NCBI GenBank assembly: GCA_013414795.1
Contig: CP058732.1
Span: 1,835,950-1,899,949, forward strand
Source of the DNA: Candidatus Kapaibacterium sp.
GTDB taxonomy: Bacteria; Bacteroidota; Ignavibacteria; Kapaibacteriales; UBA2268
DNA length: 64,000 bases
Reading direction: 5' to 3'
Positions within the stretch are counted from its first letter, which is position 1. Every line of letters starts with the position of its first letter. A program made the translations under genes and the position numbers. Below are positions 54,720 to 63,498 of the stretch, piece after piece. The notes under the pieces are model-generated. The model made no database searches, was not told the origin of the DNA, and saw only the letters and a program-made list of their open reading frames with translations.

Positions 54720-55643
54720 CTAAAAAAACGCATTAACAAAAACATAAACAAAATCGAAAATACTTAATTTAGGTCTTTTATGCAAAACAAGAAAGCCCAA
54801 TTTTTCCACCTTTGAAAGAACTCGCAATCCACCCAAAACAGTCGCATTAATTTCGTACCGAAGTCGCTGACTTTTCAAATGCCATACCAATTTCCAACCG
54901 TCAAATAAATAACCACGAGTTTTTTCAACCAAATCCCTTAAACACAATTCAAACTTATTCCTATTTTGTGCTTCAAAAATTGTTTGGGCATCTATTTTGT
55001 ATTTGATAAAAAACTCTTCTGGAATGTAAACCCTTCCTCTTTTCAAATCCACACTCAAATCTTGCCAAAAATTTGCTAATTGTAAACCAGTACAAATGTA
55101 ATTTGAAAACATAATGGTCTTATCGTTATTCTCATTGAATATTCTTAACACTAACTCCCCAACTGGATTTGCAGAAAATGAACAATAGTATTCCAAATCA
55201 CCCCAAGTTTTTGGTTGAACAAAATTCACATCCATTTTAAATGCTTGCAACAAACGCAAAAATGGGTCGAGCGGTAATTCTTTCTTGTCAATAGTATCTT
55301 TTAATGCTAAAAAGATAGGGTTGGAAATATGTTCGATATTTTTCAGTTCAACCAAATTTTTCTCCAATTGTTCGAGCATACTAATTCTTTCTGGATTAGA
55401 TAGTTGCAACACAGTTAAATCTGCTATATCATCAGCAAAACGTGCAAATGAGTAAATGCTATAAATGAATCTCCTTTCTACTTTGGGCAAAAGCAATGAG
55501 GCAACTGGAAAATTTTCATAATGTTGTTTTGTGAATTCTTCGCAATACTTATAAGCATCAAACAAATCGATGTTTCCGAATCTTTGACTATTCAATTCGA
55601 GTAACTCATAAAAAACATCGAATGAGTTTTTTGCAAATTTCAT
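54720..55643 (-). CDS. hpnC: Squalene synthase family protein, HpnC-like
   Basis: 307 residues with both aspartate-rich motifs, FARFADDIADL (about 67) and QLANFWQDLSVDLKRGRVYIP (about 187). It is a paralogue of the following hpnD; the two form the HpnC/HpnD arrangement leading to squalene for hopanoids or carotenoids. AAGAGA precedes the ATG. The 57-bp divergent gap to the response regulator gene holds a perfect palindrome. Confidence 0.85.
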   Translation of the reverse strand: MKFAKNSFDVFYELLELNSQRFGNIDLFDAYKYCEEFTKQHYENFPVASLLLPKVERRFIYSIYSFARFADDIADLTVLQLSNPERISMLEQLEKNLVELKNIEHISNPIFLALKDTIDKKELPLDPFLRLLQAFKMDVNFVQPKTWGDLEYYCSFSANPVGELVLRIFNENNDKTIMFSNYICTGLQLANFWQDLSVDLKRGRVYIPEEFFIKYKIDAQTIFEAQNRNKFELCLRDLVEKTRGYLFDGWKLVWHLKSQRLRYEINATVLGGLRVLSKVEKLGFLVLHKRPKLSIFDFVYVFVNAFF

Positions 55644-55666
55644 TCTCTTGTATTAAATTAGATTTA

Positions 55667-55686
55667 CTTTAATTTGCAAATTAAAG
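55667..55686. promoter_or_regulatory. Perfect 20-bp palindrome in the hpnC/response-regulator gap
   Basis: CTTTAATTTGCAAATTAAAG is identical to its own reverse complement. It presents TAATTTG (the local -7 core) to both strands, 24 bp before the response regulator ATG and 33 bp before the hpnC ATG. It reads as an operator overlapping divergent promoters; the binding protein is unknown. Confidence 0.55.
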
Positions 55687-55700
55687 AAATATCAAATATT

Positions 55701-56057
55701 ATGAAAAAAGTTTTAATAGTTGATGATTCAATAATTGCCAGGCGTATGATTCGCCAATTGATTTCCAAGTGGAACTTTGAAATCGATGAAGCAAAGAACG
55801 GAGTCGAGGCATTAGAAAAAATTCACACGACAAAATACGATTTAGTTTTTCTTGACTTACTGATGCCCGATATTAATGGAGTAGAAGTGCTTGAGAAATT
55901 GGCTCAAGAACACAATCAAACAAAGGTTGTGGTTATCTCCGCCGATATTCAAGAAACAACCAAAGCAAAATGTAAGGAACTTGGTGCAATTGCTTTCCTA
56001 AACAAGCCACCCAAAGAAGAAGAACTTAATTATGTAATTCAACAAATAATATCCTAA
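55701..56057 (+). CDS. Single-domain response regulator (CheY-like)
   Basis: 118 residues from ATG 55701; the in-frame TTG 55674 lies inside the palindrome and is rejected. A receiver domain and nothing else: acidic pair Asp8-Asp9, phosphoacceptor Asp52 in FLDLLMPD, Ser80, and Lys102 in LNKPP. With no output domain it must act by protein contact or phosphorelay. Its stop overlaps the CheC gene start as TAATG, with the kinase gene next. Confidence 0.93.
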   Translation: MKKVLIVDDSIIARRMIRQLISKWNFEIDEAKNGVEALEKIHTTKYDLVFLDLLMPDINGVEVLEKLAQEHNQTKVVVISADIQETTKAKCKELGAIAFLNKPPKEEELNYVIQQIIS

Positions 56058-56680
56058 TGAGTTTAACTCCAGAACAAATTGATGTAATTCAAGAAATGAT
56101 TAATATCGGAGTTGGGCAAGCAGCAAATTTGCTAAACTCCATTTCTGGCAAGCATGTCAAATTGTCAGTTCCCGAAGTTAAAGTTCTAAATCTCGAAATG
56201 CTCGCCCAAACATTAATCGACTTGGGATTTGAAAAGAATCTTTCCTGCGTTACATTAATGTTTTCTGGTCTAATCAAGGGCAGTTCAAAAATCATATTCT
56301 CTACCGAACAAGCATCTAAATTAGTTTTTGCATTCACCAGCGTCGAGACAAACGAATTAGATTTTGATGAAATCCAGGCGGAAACACTTTCAGAAGTTGG
56401 TAATATTGTACTTAATTCTTTAGTCGGCTCTTTTGCCAACATTTTAAATACCACATTAAATTATTCTATACCTGTCTATGTTAATGGAAACATCGACCAA
56501 ATTTTATCCTCAGATATAAACATATCAGAAAAAGGGTTAATACTTTACGCCAGAACACATTTTCAAATCGAAAATCTCCAAGTGGAGGGGGATTTTATCC
56601 TATTTATAGACCTAGAGACTGTTCCAATGTTTATCCAAGCAGTTAATAAATTTTTAGAAAAAGGCGGTTTTTTCAATTAG
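56057..56680 (+). CDS. CheC-type response regulator phosphatase
   Basis: 207 residues. Two CheC/CheX/FliY active-site motifs are readable. The first is Asp9-x3-Glu13-x2-Asn16 with Pro39 22 residues on. The second is Glu-x3-Glu-x2-Asn with the Pro again 22 on (near residues 112-142), differing at its first position from Asp/Ser. CheC removes phosphate from CheY. Here it is coupled to a receiver gene and a kinase gene rather than to chemotaxis genes, so it probably resets the neighbouring response regulator. Confidence 0.9.
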   Translation: MSLTPEQIDVIQEMINIGVGQAANLLNSISGKHVKLSVPEVKVLNLEMLAQTLIDLGFEKNLSCVTLMFSGLIKGSSKIIFSTEQASKLVFAFTSVETNELDFDEIQAETLSEVGNIVLNSLVGSFANILNTTLNYSIPVYVNGNIDQILSSDINISEKGLILYARTHFQIENLQVEGDFILFIDLETVPMFIQAVNKFLEKGGFFN

Positions 56681-56684
56681 GATT

Positions 56685-57866
56685 ATGGAAAAACTCACTC
56701 AACAATTCAACTTATTTAACGCTGTACCTATTGGTGTTTGTGTAATTTCAACAAATTTTGATATTGTTTTCTGGAACAAACAATTAGAGATTTGGACAAA
56801 CATTAAATCCCCCGATGTTATTGGAAAAAAACTCATAGAAGTTTTCCCAAATCTAAACCATCCTAAATATATTGTTCCAATTTCCTCTGTCATTAATGGT
56901 GGACCACCAGTTGTCTTTTCAACACAACTCCATAAAAGTTTTTTTCCTTCCTATTTACCAGATATGCAGCCTCGGCTTTTACATACAACTGTTTCCAATT
57001 GGAAATGTGCTTCAAAGCACGAAACCTACGCAATTATCTCTGTTGAAGATTATACATATCTATCCTATCGCATCAAAGAACACAAACGAATGAGAGATGA
57101 AGCATTAAAAGAATTAGAAATGAGGAAAAAGGCAGAAGCAGAACTTCGTGAATCCGAACAAAAGTTGAGAGAACTTAACGCCACAAAAGATAAATTCTTT
57201 TCAATCATTGCACACGATTTGAAAAATCCTATCGGAGCATTCAAAAATGTGCTTGAACTTCTTTACCAAAACTTCAACGATTTCTCGAAAGAAGAAATTC
57301 TTGAATTTATCGAACCATTAAGAGAAAGTTCTGCTCAATTATTTGCTCTGCTGGAAAATTTACTCTTTTGGGCTAGATCCCAAACGGGAAGGATCCAAAT
57401 TGAACCAATAGAATTTGACCTTTGCGACTTGATTCGTCAAAATATTAGTCTCCTTAAACTCCAGGCAGAAAATAAGCAAATTACAATCGAATCGGATTTG
57501 CCAGAAAGAATACTTGTCAACGCAGATATTAATACAATAACAACAGTTTTAAGAAATCTAATTAGCAATGCAATTAAGTTTACTCGATCTGGGGGAAAAA
57601 TAGTTGTTTCCGCAAAGGTTGTCGATGGCTACGCAGAAGTATGTGTGGAGGACAATGGTATTGGAATGTCCAAAGAGACAATGGAAAAATTGTTTAGAAT
57701 TGATGTCCATCACACTTCTCTCGGAACGGCAAACGAAAAGGGTACTGGCTTGGGATTGATTGTTTGCAAGGAGTTTGTTGAAGCAAACAAAGGAAAAATT
57801 TGGGTCGAAAGTGAAGAAGGCAAAGGAAGCAAATTCTATTTTACGGTTCCATTGGCTGAAATTTAG
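56685..57866 (+). CDS. PAS-domain sensor histidine kinase
   Basis: 393 residues, no membrane segment, so a soluble sensor. PAS-like region about 8-125, a short coiled coil about 132-165 (RKKAEAELRESEQKLREL), then dimerisation with phosphoacceptor His177 (FSIIAHDLKNPIGAFK) and an ATPase domain with N box LRNLISNAIKF, G1 EDNGIGM and G2 GTGLGLIVCKEF. It begins 4 bp after the CheC gene. It should phosphorylate the receiver 55701-56057. The stimulus is not deducible. Confidence 0.93.
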   Translation: MEKLTQQFNLFNAVPIGVCVISTNFDIVFWNKQLEIWTNIKSPDVIGKKLIEVFPNLNHPKYIVPISSVINGGPPVVFSTQLHKSFFPSYLPDMQPRLLHTTVSNWKCASKHETYAIISVEDYTYLSYRIKEHKRMRDEALKELEMRKKAEAELRESEQKLRELNATKDKFFSIIAHDLKNPIGAFKNVLELLYQNFNDFSKEEILEFIEPLRESSAQLFALLENLLFWARSQTGRIQIEPIEFDLCDLIRQNISLLKLQAENKQITIESDLPERILVNADINTITTVLRNLISNAIKFTRSGGKIVVSAKVVDGYAEVCVEDNGIGMSKETMEKLFRIDVHHTSLGTANEKGTGLGLIVCKEFVEANKGKIWVESEEGKGSKFYFTVPLAEI

Positions 57867-57874
57867 TGAAACAA

Positions 57875-57920
57875 TTTCTCCTTTCCTACGTAAAACTGTT
57901 ATTGGTATAAAAAGGAGGGA
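57875..57920 (+). promoter_or_regulatory. Possible ribosome-site-sequestering hairpin
   Basis: CTCCTTT (57878-57884) is complementary to AAAGGAG (57911-57917), the ribosome binding site of the next gene, and U-G/U-A pairs extend the stem to about 10 bp over a 26-base loop. Could repress translation. Inference. Confidence 0.35.
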
Positions 57921-57922
57921 AA

Positions 57923-58846
57923 ATGAAAAAACTTACAATCCTTACAGTTTTGTTTGCCCTATTAACTTATTCTAACATTTTCTCCCAAGATGAAAAAATA
58001 GAAAAGGATACTGCAATCGAAACAAACAAACCCTATGAAATTATTATCAGACCATTTGGTATGTACAAATTTTTCAACCCGAAGCATTATAAACATCCAT
58101 CAATAACTATTTTCTCTGGTTTTAACAATACTAATTACAGGAACATTGTCCCTGAACCAAATTTCAATACTCAAAACTTTGCTTCGTTGCATCTTGGAAA
58201 AACAAAATTGACAACAAAAGAATTCGAAAACGGTCAAAAACTTAATGAGATTTCGAGGACGGGTGTTTTTATAAGCAATTTCTCCTCGAAGTGGCAAATC
58301 CAAAACAATTCGAACATTAATGCCAAAATGTGGCGATTTGGTCTCGATTTTGACGATGGTGGTTTTGGATACAATCTTGGTTCGAAAAACTTTTTGTTTT
58401 TTACACACGGGGCTTCGCTAATTTGGTCCAAGTTCGATGTTGAAAACCTTCAAAATTTTCCTCAACCCGACAGTCTTCGCTTTTCAAGATTTTCCGAACA
58501 ATTCAGATTTGGGACAGCATACCAAAGTGGAATTTCTCTCTTATTGTTCAACACTTTTTCGCTTGACTTTCGTTACGAAAGAGCCATAGTTTTTCCAGGT
58601 CATAAGTTTTGGTATTGGCTTGGAAGTTCTGTGGTTGAAGTTTTAGCCCAAGGATTGCTCGATGAGTTTATTTATGAAGTAGCCAAATCCAGTCCTTACG
58701 CTGCACCAGTGGTTAAAGGGTTACTCAAAGGTGCTCTATCCTATGGTATTTATGAATTACGAAAAGACAAAATGAACTGGCCATTCAATACCGAACCGCC
58801 ACTGTTCAACGATAACTTTAAAATTGGTTTAACATTTATCTTTTAA
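57923..58846 (+). CDS. Exported protein, probable outer-membrane barrel
   Basis: 307 residues that I do not recognise. Signal peptide about 1-21 (NIFSQ). The body has alternating aromatic/polar strands (WRFGLDFDDGGFGYNLG, NFLFFTHGASLIWSKF, FSLDFRYERAIVF) and a C-terminus ending in Phe (IGLTFIF), suggesting an outer-membrane beta-barrel. A helical insertion with GLLDEFIYEV lies near 237-275. Very strong ribosome site AAAGGAGGG. It is 56 bp after the histidine kinase and 3 bp before the epimerase gene. Confidence 0.65.
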   Translation: MKKLTILTVLFALLTYSNIFSQDEKIEKDTAIETNKPYEIIIRPFGMYKFFNPKHYKHPSITIFSGFNNTNYRNIVPEPNFNTQNFASLHLGKTKLTTKEFENGQKLNEISRTGVFISNFSSKWQIQNNSNINAKMWRFGLDFDDGGFGYNLGSKNFLFFTHGASLIWSKFDVENLQNFPQPDSLRFSRFSEQFRFGTAYQSGISLLLFNTFSLDFRYERAIVFPGHKFWYWLGSSVVEVLAQGLLDEFIYEVAKSSPYAAPVVKGLLKGALSYGIYELRKDKMNWPFNTEPPLFNDNFKIGLTFIF

Positions 58847-58849
58847 ACA

Positions 58850-59743
58850 ATGAAATTAATTATAGCGGGAGCAACGGGAGGAATTGGTTCAAGACTTGCT
58901 TTTTTCTGCCATCAACGGGGCGATTCGATTTACACCATCACAAGAAATCCAAGCAAAGCACAGAACTTGTTCCCCTTTGCTGTTCAGAATTTTTCCTGGG
59001 AGGATAACTGGGACAGTGTTTTGCCAGAAATCGATGCAATTTTCAATCTTTCGGGTGCGACAATCGGTAAAAGATGGTCAAAAGCATACAAAAGAGAGAT
59101 TTACACAAGTAGAATTGAAACCACTCGGCAAATTGTCCAAAAACTAAATAACTTTGACGAAAAACCAATTGCTTTTTTTAGCACCTCAGCAATTGGCTAT
59201 TATCCAGATTCTGGGGACGAAATTCTGGATGAAAATTCTAAACCTGGGACAAATTTCCTTGCAAATGTCTGCATTGATTGGGAAAACGAAGCCCAAAAAT
59301 TGAAACCAAACCATCGACTAATTATCGGGCGATTTGGAGTTGTTCTAAGAAAGGATGACATCGCTGTTCAAAGAATACTTCTATCTTTTAAATTTGGTTT
59401 CGGCGTTGTCATTGGAACTGGCAACCAATGGTTTTCTTGGATACATATTGACGACCTTTTAGAGTTGCTTCGTCATAGCGTTTCTAATGAAGAATTTAAT
59501 GGAATTTATAATTTTGTTGCCCCAAACCCTATAAGATTTCGGGATTTAATTAGAACCATTGGTAAAATTTTGAACAAGCCCTTCATTCTATCAATACCCG
59601 ATTATTTTGTTAAAATTGCTTTTGGGGAACAGTCGCAAGTTCTTCTTTCCTCGCAAAGAGTAGTGCCGAAAAGATTAATTGAAAATGGATATCAATTCAG
59701 ATTTTCCGAAATTGAAACTGCAATGGAGAAAATCATTGATTAA
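58850..59743 (+). CDS. TIGR01777-family NAD-dependent epimerase/dehydratase-like protein
   Basis: 297 residues in the SDR39U1/YfcH family. IIAGATGGIGSRLA is the cofactor loop, FNLSGATIGKRWSKAYKREIYTSRIETTR is the family-specific segment (about 66-94), and FFSTSAIGYYP (about 105) carries the active-site Tyr. The physiological substrate of the family is not established. It lies 3 bp after the exported protein gene and overlaps the 3' end of the convergent trmD by 11 bp. Confidence 0.9.
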   Translation: MKLIIAGATGGIGSRLAFFCHQRGDSIYTITRNPSKAQNLFPFAVQNFSWEDNWDSVLPEIDAIFNLSGATIGKRWSKAYKREIYTSRIETTRQIVQKLNNFDEKPIAFFSTSAIGYYPDSGDEILDENSKPGTNFLANVCIDWENEAQKLKPNHRLIIGRFGVVLRKDDIAVQRILLSFKFGFGVVIGTGNQWFSWIHIDDLLELLRHSVSNEEFNGIYNFVAPNPIRFRDLIRTIGKILNKPFILSIPDYFVKIAFGEQSQVLLSSQRVVPKRLIENGYQFRFSEIETAMEKIID

Positions 59744-60410
59744 GAAGGTCTGGACGACGTTCTGCTGTCTTTTTTAAGGATTGTTCATAACGCCAAGTAG
59801 CAATTTCTTTATGATTTCCAGACAACAAAACATCTGGAACTTTCATACCACGAAAGTCTGCAGGTTTTGTATAAATTGGAGGTTCCAAAAGACCATCTTG
59901 AAAAGAATCCTCAAAAATTGCTTGTGGGTCGCCAAGAACACCAGGAACAAGTCGGACAATCGAATCAATTACAAGCATCGCTGGCAATTCTCCCCCAGTG
60001 AGAATGAAATCCCCTATGGATATTTCACGAGTTACTAAAGCATCACGAATTCTTTGGTCTACGCCCTTGTAGTGTCCGCAAAGGAAAATAAGATTCCTTT
60101 TCAAGGAAAGTTCATTTGCAATGCTTTGATTATAAAATTCTCCATCAGCGGTTAAGTAGATAACCTCGTCGTATTCACGTTGGCTTTTCAGTTCTTCTAT
60201 GCACCTAAAAACGGGTTCGCATCGAATTACCATTCCGCTACCGCCACCATAAGGAGTATCGTCAATATGCCCAAATTTGTCGGATGAATATTTATGTAAA
60301 TTGTGCACAAAAATTTGAACGACGCCCTTTTCTTGTGCATTTTTAATAATACTTGTGTGAAGAAAAGAATCGAAAATTTCTGGAACAGCCGATATAATAT
60401 CTATCCGCAT
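59733..60410 (-). CDS. trmD: tRNA (guanine-N1)-methyltransferase
   Basis: 225 residues from ATG 60410 (MRIDIISAVPEIFDSF); ATG 60425 lacks a ribosome site and adds MEAEK, which the family does not have. SPOUT methyltransferase making m1G37. GGGSGMVIRCEPVF and the knot loop CGHYKGVDQRIRDAL... IGDFILTGGELPAM are intact. It follows rimM in the standard rimM-trmD order. The 3' end overlaps the convergent epimerase gene. Confidence 0.96.
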   Translation of the reverse strand: MRIDIISAVPEIFDSFLHTSIIKNAQEKGVVQIFVHNLHKYSSDKFGHIDDTPYGGGSGMVIRCEPVFRCIEELKSQREYDEVIYLTADGEFYNQSIANELSLKRNLIFLCGHYKGVDQRIRDALVTREISIGDFILTGGELPAMLVIDSIVRLVPGVLGDPQAIFEDSFQDGLLEPPIYTKPADFRGMKVPDVLLSGNHKEIATWRYEQSLKKTAERRPDLLNQ

Positions 60411-60433
60411 CTTTTCCGCTTCCATAGTAATGA

Positions 60434-60934
60434 TTAAATCATTCCGTCTAACAGTTCAACAAGAATTTTTTTCTCCTTTTCGTCAAAACTTTTTACAAAA
60501 ACATCGACAAAAGGAATGAAAAACTCTCCGCTTTCAGTTTTCACCAAAATCAAGTCGTTACCGGGATTGGGCACAATTTCAACTGCAATACCAATTTCTT
60601 CACCGGTTTTGAAATCTATAACACTGTAACCAAGTTCGTTTGGGTAATCCTTTTTCGTATTATCAACAATAATATCATCTTCGGAGAGATAAACGCCCAT
60701 CTCGATTAACTTTTTGGCTTCCTCAATTCCATTAATTTCAACCAATTTCAAGTAGTTATATTTCGAATTTGTGATTTTATAGTCCAATATTGTAAATTCT
60801 TGGGAATATTTAATTGAATAACCAACTTTAACCTTAGCATTTTGTTTGGGTAAAATGTCCTCATCGGTGGCAACTTTTAAAGTGCCATCCAAGCCTTTCA
60901 AGCCAACGATTGTCCCAAGAAAGATTAATTCCAC
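60434..60934 (-). CDS. rimM: Ribosome maturation factor RimM
   Basis: 166 residues with an N-terminal RimM barrel (FLGTIVGLKGLDGTLKV) and a C-terminal PRC-barrel (ELGYSVIDFKTGEEIGI... FFIPFVDVFVKSFDEKEKKILVELLDGMI). Assists 30S head assembly via S19. It starts inside the end of the O-antigen-ligase-like gene (10-bp overlap); rpsP is not in the window. Confidence 0.93.
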   Translation of the reverse strand: MELIFLGTIVGLKGLDGTLKVATDEDILPKQNAKVKVGYSIKYSQEFTILDYKITNSKYNYLKLVEINGIEEAKKLIEMGVYLSEDDIIVDNTKKDYPNELGYSVIDFKTGEEIGIAVEIVPNPGNDLILVKTESGEFFIPFVDVFVKSFDEKEKKILVELLDGMI

Positions 60935-62340
60935 TCTACTTTATACTCAATTCTATAATAGTTACGATTAACGAATTCAATCATTGCAATTGCAATAAAC
61001 CCAACGAAATTGAAATCTCTTGTTAAATATTGTTGGAATGTAAACTGGGAAACAAAGAGGATAACAAGGAAAATAAAACCAGAAAGTACATATGGCTGAA
61101 GATAATGATTTTTTGTTAAAAGAATAAGCCTAAATGCTCTGCCAAAATAGAAGGTAAAAAATGCGACATATAACAAGGAAAGAGGAATACCCGCCCGAAA
61201 CGGAAGCGATGTAAACCCATTGTGAATCGATTGCGAGGTCGAAGTACGAACCATAATTGGTTCACGAAATCGAATCTTTTTGGCAAAGCCGTTCCCTCCA
61301 AGAGGATATTCGGCAATACCATTTAAAACAGTAGGAAATTCTGCCAAACGACTTTGAACAGAACGGTCTTGCTTTCCTTTGGTTGCAGTCAGAAATCTAT
61401 ATTCTATCAATTTTGTAACGACTTTGTAATTACTTCCAAAAGTCCAAAATATTACGCCAACAGTTAAGGCACTAATAACAGTGAAAAAGAAAATAAAACG
61501 AAATCTTTCCTTCCAACCATAGTAAACAAACAAAATGAAGGTTCCCAAAAGAGTTACAATCCAAAAGGTTCTACTAACAGTAATAATCAAAGCAATCAAA
61601 GAGGCAGAAGCAGTGAAAAAAAGGAGAACACGCAGCATCAAATTTTTTCTTGTTACGAAAAGAATAATCGACATAAAGTAACCAGCGGCAAAAACTGTAT
61701 GATTTATTTTTACCTTCCCAGCCAAGCCAAACAATTCATAAGCATAATTGGCAACAGCAAGAGTTGTTTCCCTATAATTTTGAACAACAAAGCCAACACA
61801 AGAAAGATTGGCAATAAGAGCACAAGAAAGAAGAACAATCAAATCTTTTTCAGTCTTAATGTATTCCCTTATTGGAAAATAATAAAGAATAAACAGAATA
61901 ATAGAAACTTCTCGAACCCATCTAATGAGTTCTACACCATTTAAAACGGCTATAATTGCATTGAAAGGAAGAAAAAGTACAAAAAGTAAAATAAATAAAT
62001 CACCATAGTTTTCAACTAACGCTTCTTTTTTTATAAAAACCTTATGGAACATATAAAAGAAAATACCAGGAATGGTCAAAAAAGCAAATCCAATTTCAAA
62101 TAGCGATGCTTCGTCTTCCCCGCCTTTGTACACCAAGAACACTGAAAATAACAGAGTTGAAAAATAAATCCAAATTTTCGGATACTTGAAGAATAAGACT
62201 ACAAGAACTGTTAAAAGAAAACCACCTAAAAGGTACAGTTCTAAACCTTTGTACAAAGCAAAAACAAAAATTGGTAGAAAGAAAAGGAAAAATAAAAAGA
62301 TTGTAAAATTTGCTTTGGATTTAACTGCTAATGAATTCAT
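60925..62340 (-). CDS. O-antigen ligase-like polytopic membrane protein
   Basis: 471 residues with about 12 predicted membrane helices and a larger loop near residues 320-395 containing RFREPIMVRTSTSQSIHNGFTSLPFRAGIPLSLLY. The S-x-H-N-G and arginine-rich loop is the pattern of WaaL/RfaL-type ligases and Wzy-type polymerases. It directly follows a Wzz-like gene (TAATG overlap). Whether it is ligase or polymerase cannot be decided. Envelope polysaccharide or exopolysaccharide assembly is inferred. Confidence 0.8.
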   Translation of the reverse strand: MNSLAVKSKANFTIFLFFLFFLPIFVFALYKGLELYLLGGFLLTVLVVLFFKYPKIWIYFSTLLFSVFLVYKGGEDEASLFEIGFAFLTIPGIFFYMFHKVFIKKEALVENYGDLFILLFVLFLPFNAIIAVLNGVELIRWVREVSIILFILYYFPIREYIKTEKDLIVLLSCALIANLSCVGFVVQNYRETTLAVANYAYELFGLAGKVKINHTVFAAGYFMSIILFVTRKNLMLRVLLFFTASASLIALIITVSRTFWIVTLLGTFILFVYYGWKERFRFIFFFTVISALTVGVIFWTFGSNYKVVTKLIEYRFLTATKGKQDRSVQSRLAEFPTVLNGIAEYPLGGNGFAKKIRFREPIMVRTSTSQSIHNGFTSLPFRAGIPLSLLYVAFFTFYFGRAFRLILLTKNHYLQPYVLSGFIFLVILFVSQFTFQQYLTRDFNFVGFIAIAMIEFVNRNYYRIEYKVEWN

Positions 62341-63488
62341 TAGTTTGAACTTTTACCAATCTTTGCATTTCGAACAAAATTTGCAATAGAATCCACAACA
62401 ATAATGAGAAATGAAATTAAAATTAAAGAACCAAAGAAGGAACCAAGTACAATCAAAGAACGTTTAGGCTTGGATTTTTGGTCGGGTGGTACCGCCTTGT
62501 CCAAAACAATTAGATACTTCATTTCCCTATGTTCGTTCAATCGATTCTCTTCCAAGTATGGTAAAAGAAAAGATTTAACTTTGGTGTAAGTTTCCATTTC
62601 GGCGTAAAGTCGTAGGAATTCACCTCCAACTTTTGTAAGCGACTTCAATGAGTAATTTCCAATGTATCCAGGTTTATTCTCAAATTCATTCAATTTCCGA
62701 TTCAAATTTTCGAGTATGTTCTTTTGGGCGAAGGTCAGTGGGTCGTTTTCGCCATATTTAGATTTGTAAAGTTCATAGAGTATTTCTTGCGAAATTTTAT
62801 TTGCTTTCAAATCGATGTAACTCGCACTGATTGCTTTGGCTTGTTCCTCTGGTGCAAAAATCAGGTTCTTTTGCGAATATCTTTGTAGAGAATCAAGAAG
62901 AACATTAATTAGAGAATCTATGCTTGAAATTCTATTTTCAAGGTACTTTCTATTGAATGATGCCTCTGTTTGAACAACTTTTTGAGCAACATAATTTGCA
63001 ATTTCAATATAATCATTGGCAACATTTGCGGCTCGTTCTGGATTCTCATCAGTGAAATAAATAACATAATTGCCTTCGGGTTCCAATGTTATTTCAAGAT
63101 TTTCTTCGAATTGCTTACGAAGTTTTGTTATCTTGGTAAAAGGGATATTGTAGACAGTGTCGAATCTATATTTATGTATTAAACTATCTTTAACGGCACG
63201 GCTGTCCAAAATAACAAGGAATGAATACAAGCCATCCGATTTTCCACCAAGTTTTGCAAGTCCAATGTCTTTCAAGGTGGAACTTAAACCACCAATCAAC
63301 GATTCCATTGCAGAAGTTGAAGTTTTAGGTGGAATTGCATTTACTTTTGCAGTGTACTGATTGGGTAAAAGAAGCGAAACGATTATCGAAACAATTGTAA
63401 CGATAGCAACAAAAAGGATTACAATCCACTTGTGGTGGTACAAAAGTAAAAAAGTTTTCTTGCCAAGTTCGTTTCTATCGTTTTGCAT
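62340..63488 (-). CDS. Wzz-like chain-length determinant protein
   Basis: 382 residues: first membrane helix about 19-41, a long periplasmic coiled-coil region with Wzz-domain start YTAKVNAIPPKTS, and a last membrane helix about 345-368, preceded by VLDKAVPPDQKSKPKRSLIVLGSF. The proline-rich PPDQKSKPKR before the second helix is the polysaccharide co-polymerase hallmark. No kinase domain is present. It overlaps the ligase-like gene by one base, so they are one unit. Confidence 0.88.
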   Translation of the reverse strand: MQNDRNELGKKTFLLLYHHKWIVILFVAIVTIVSIIVSLLLPNQYTAKVNAIPPKTSTSAMESLIGGLSSTLKDIGLAKLGGKSDGLYSFLVILDSRAVKDSLIHKYRFDTVYNIPFTKITKLRKQFEENLEITLEPEGNYVIYFTDENPERAANVANDYIEIANYVAQKVVQTEASFNRKYLENRISSIDSLINVLLDSLQRYSQKNLIFAPEEQAKAISASYIDLKANKISQEILYELYKSKYGENDPLTFAQKNILENLNRKLNEFENKPGYIGNYSLKSLTKVGGEFLRLYAEMETYTKVKSFLLPYLEENRLNEHREMKYLIVLDKAVPPDQKSKPKRSLIVLGSFFGSLILISFLIIVVDSIANFVRNAKIGKSSN

Positions 63489-63498
63489 AAAGCCCTAA

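Noticed and set aside
55674-55700. TTG start extending the response regulator by nine codons
   Set aside because: It lies within the perfect palindrome and TAATTTG core. ATG 55701 begins exactly at the receiver domain.
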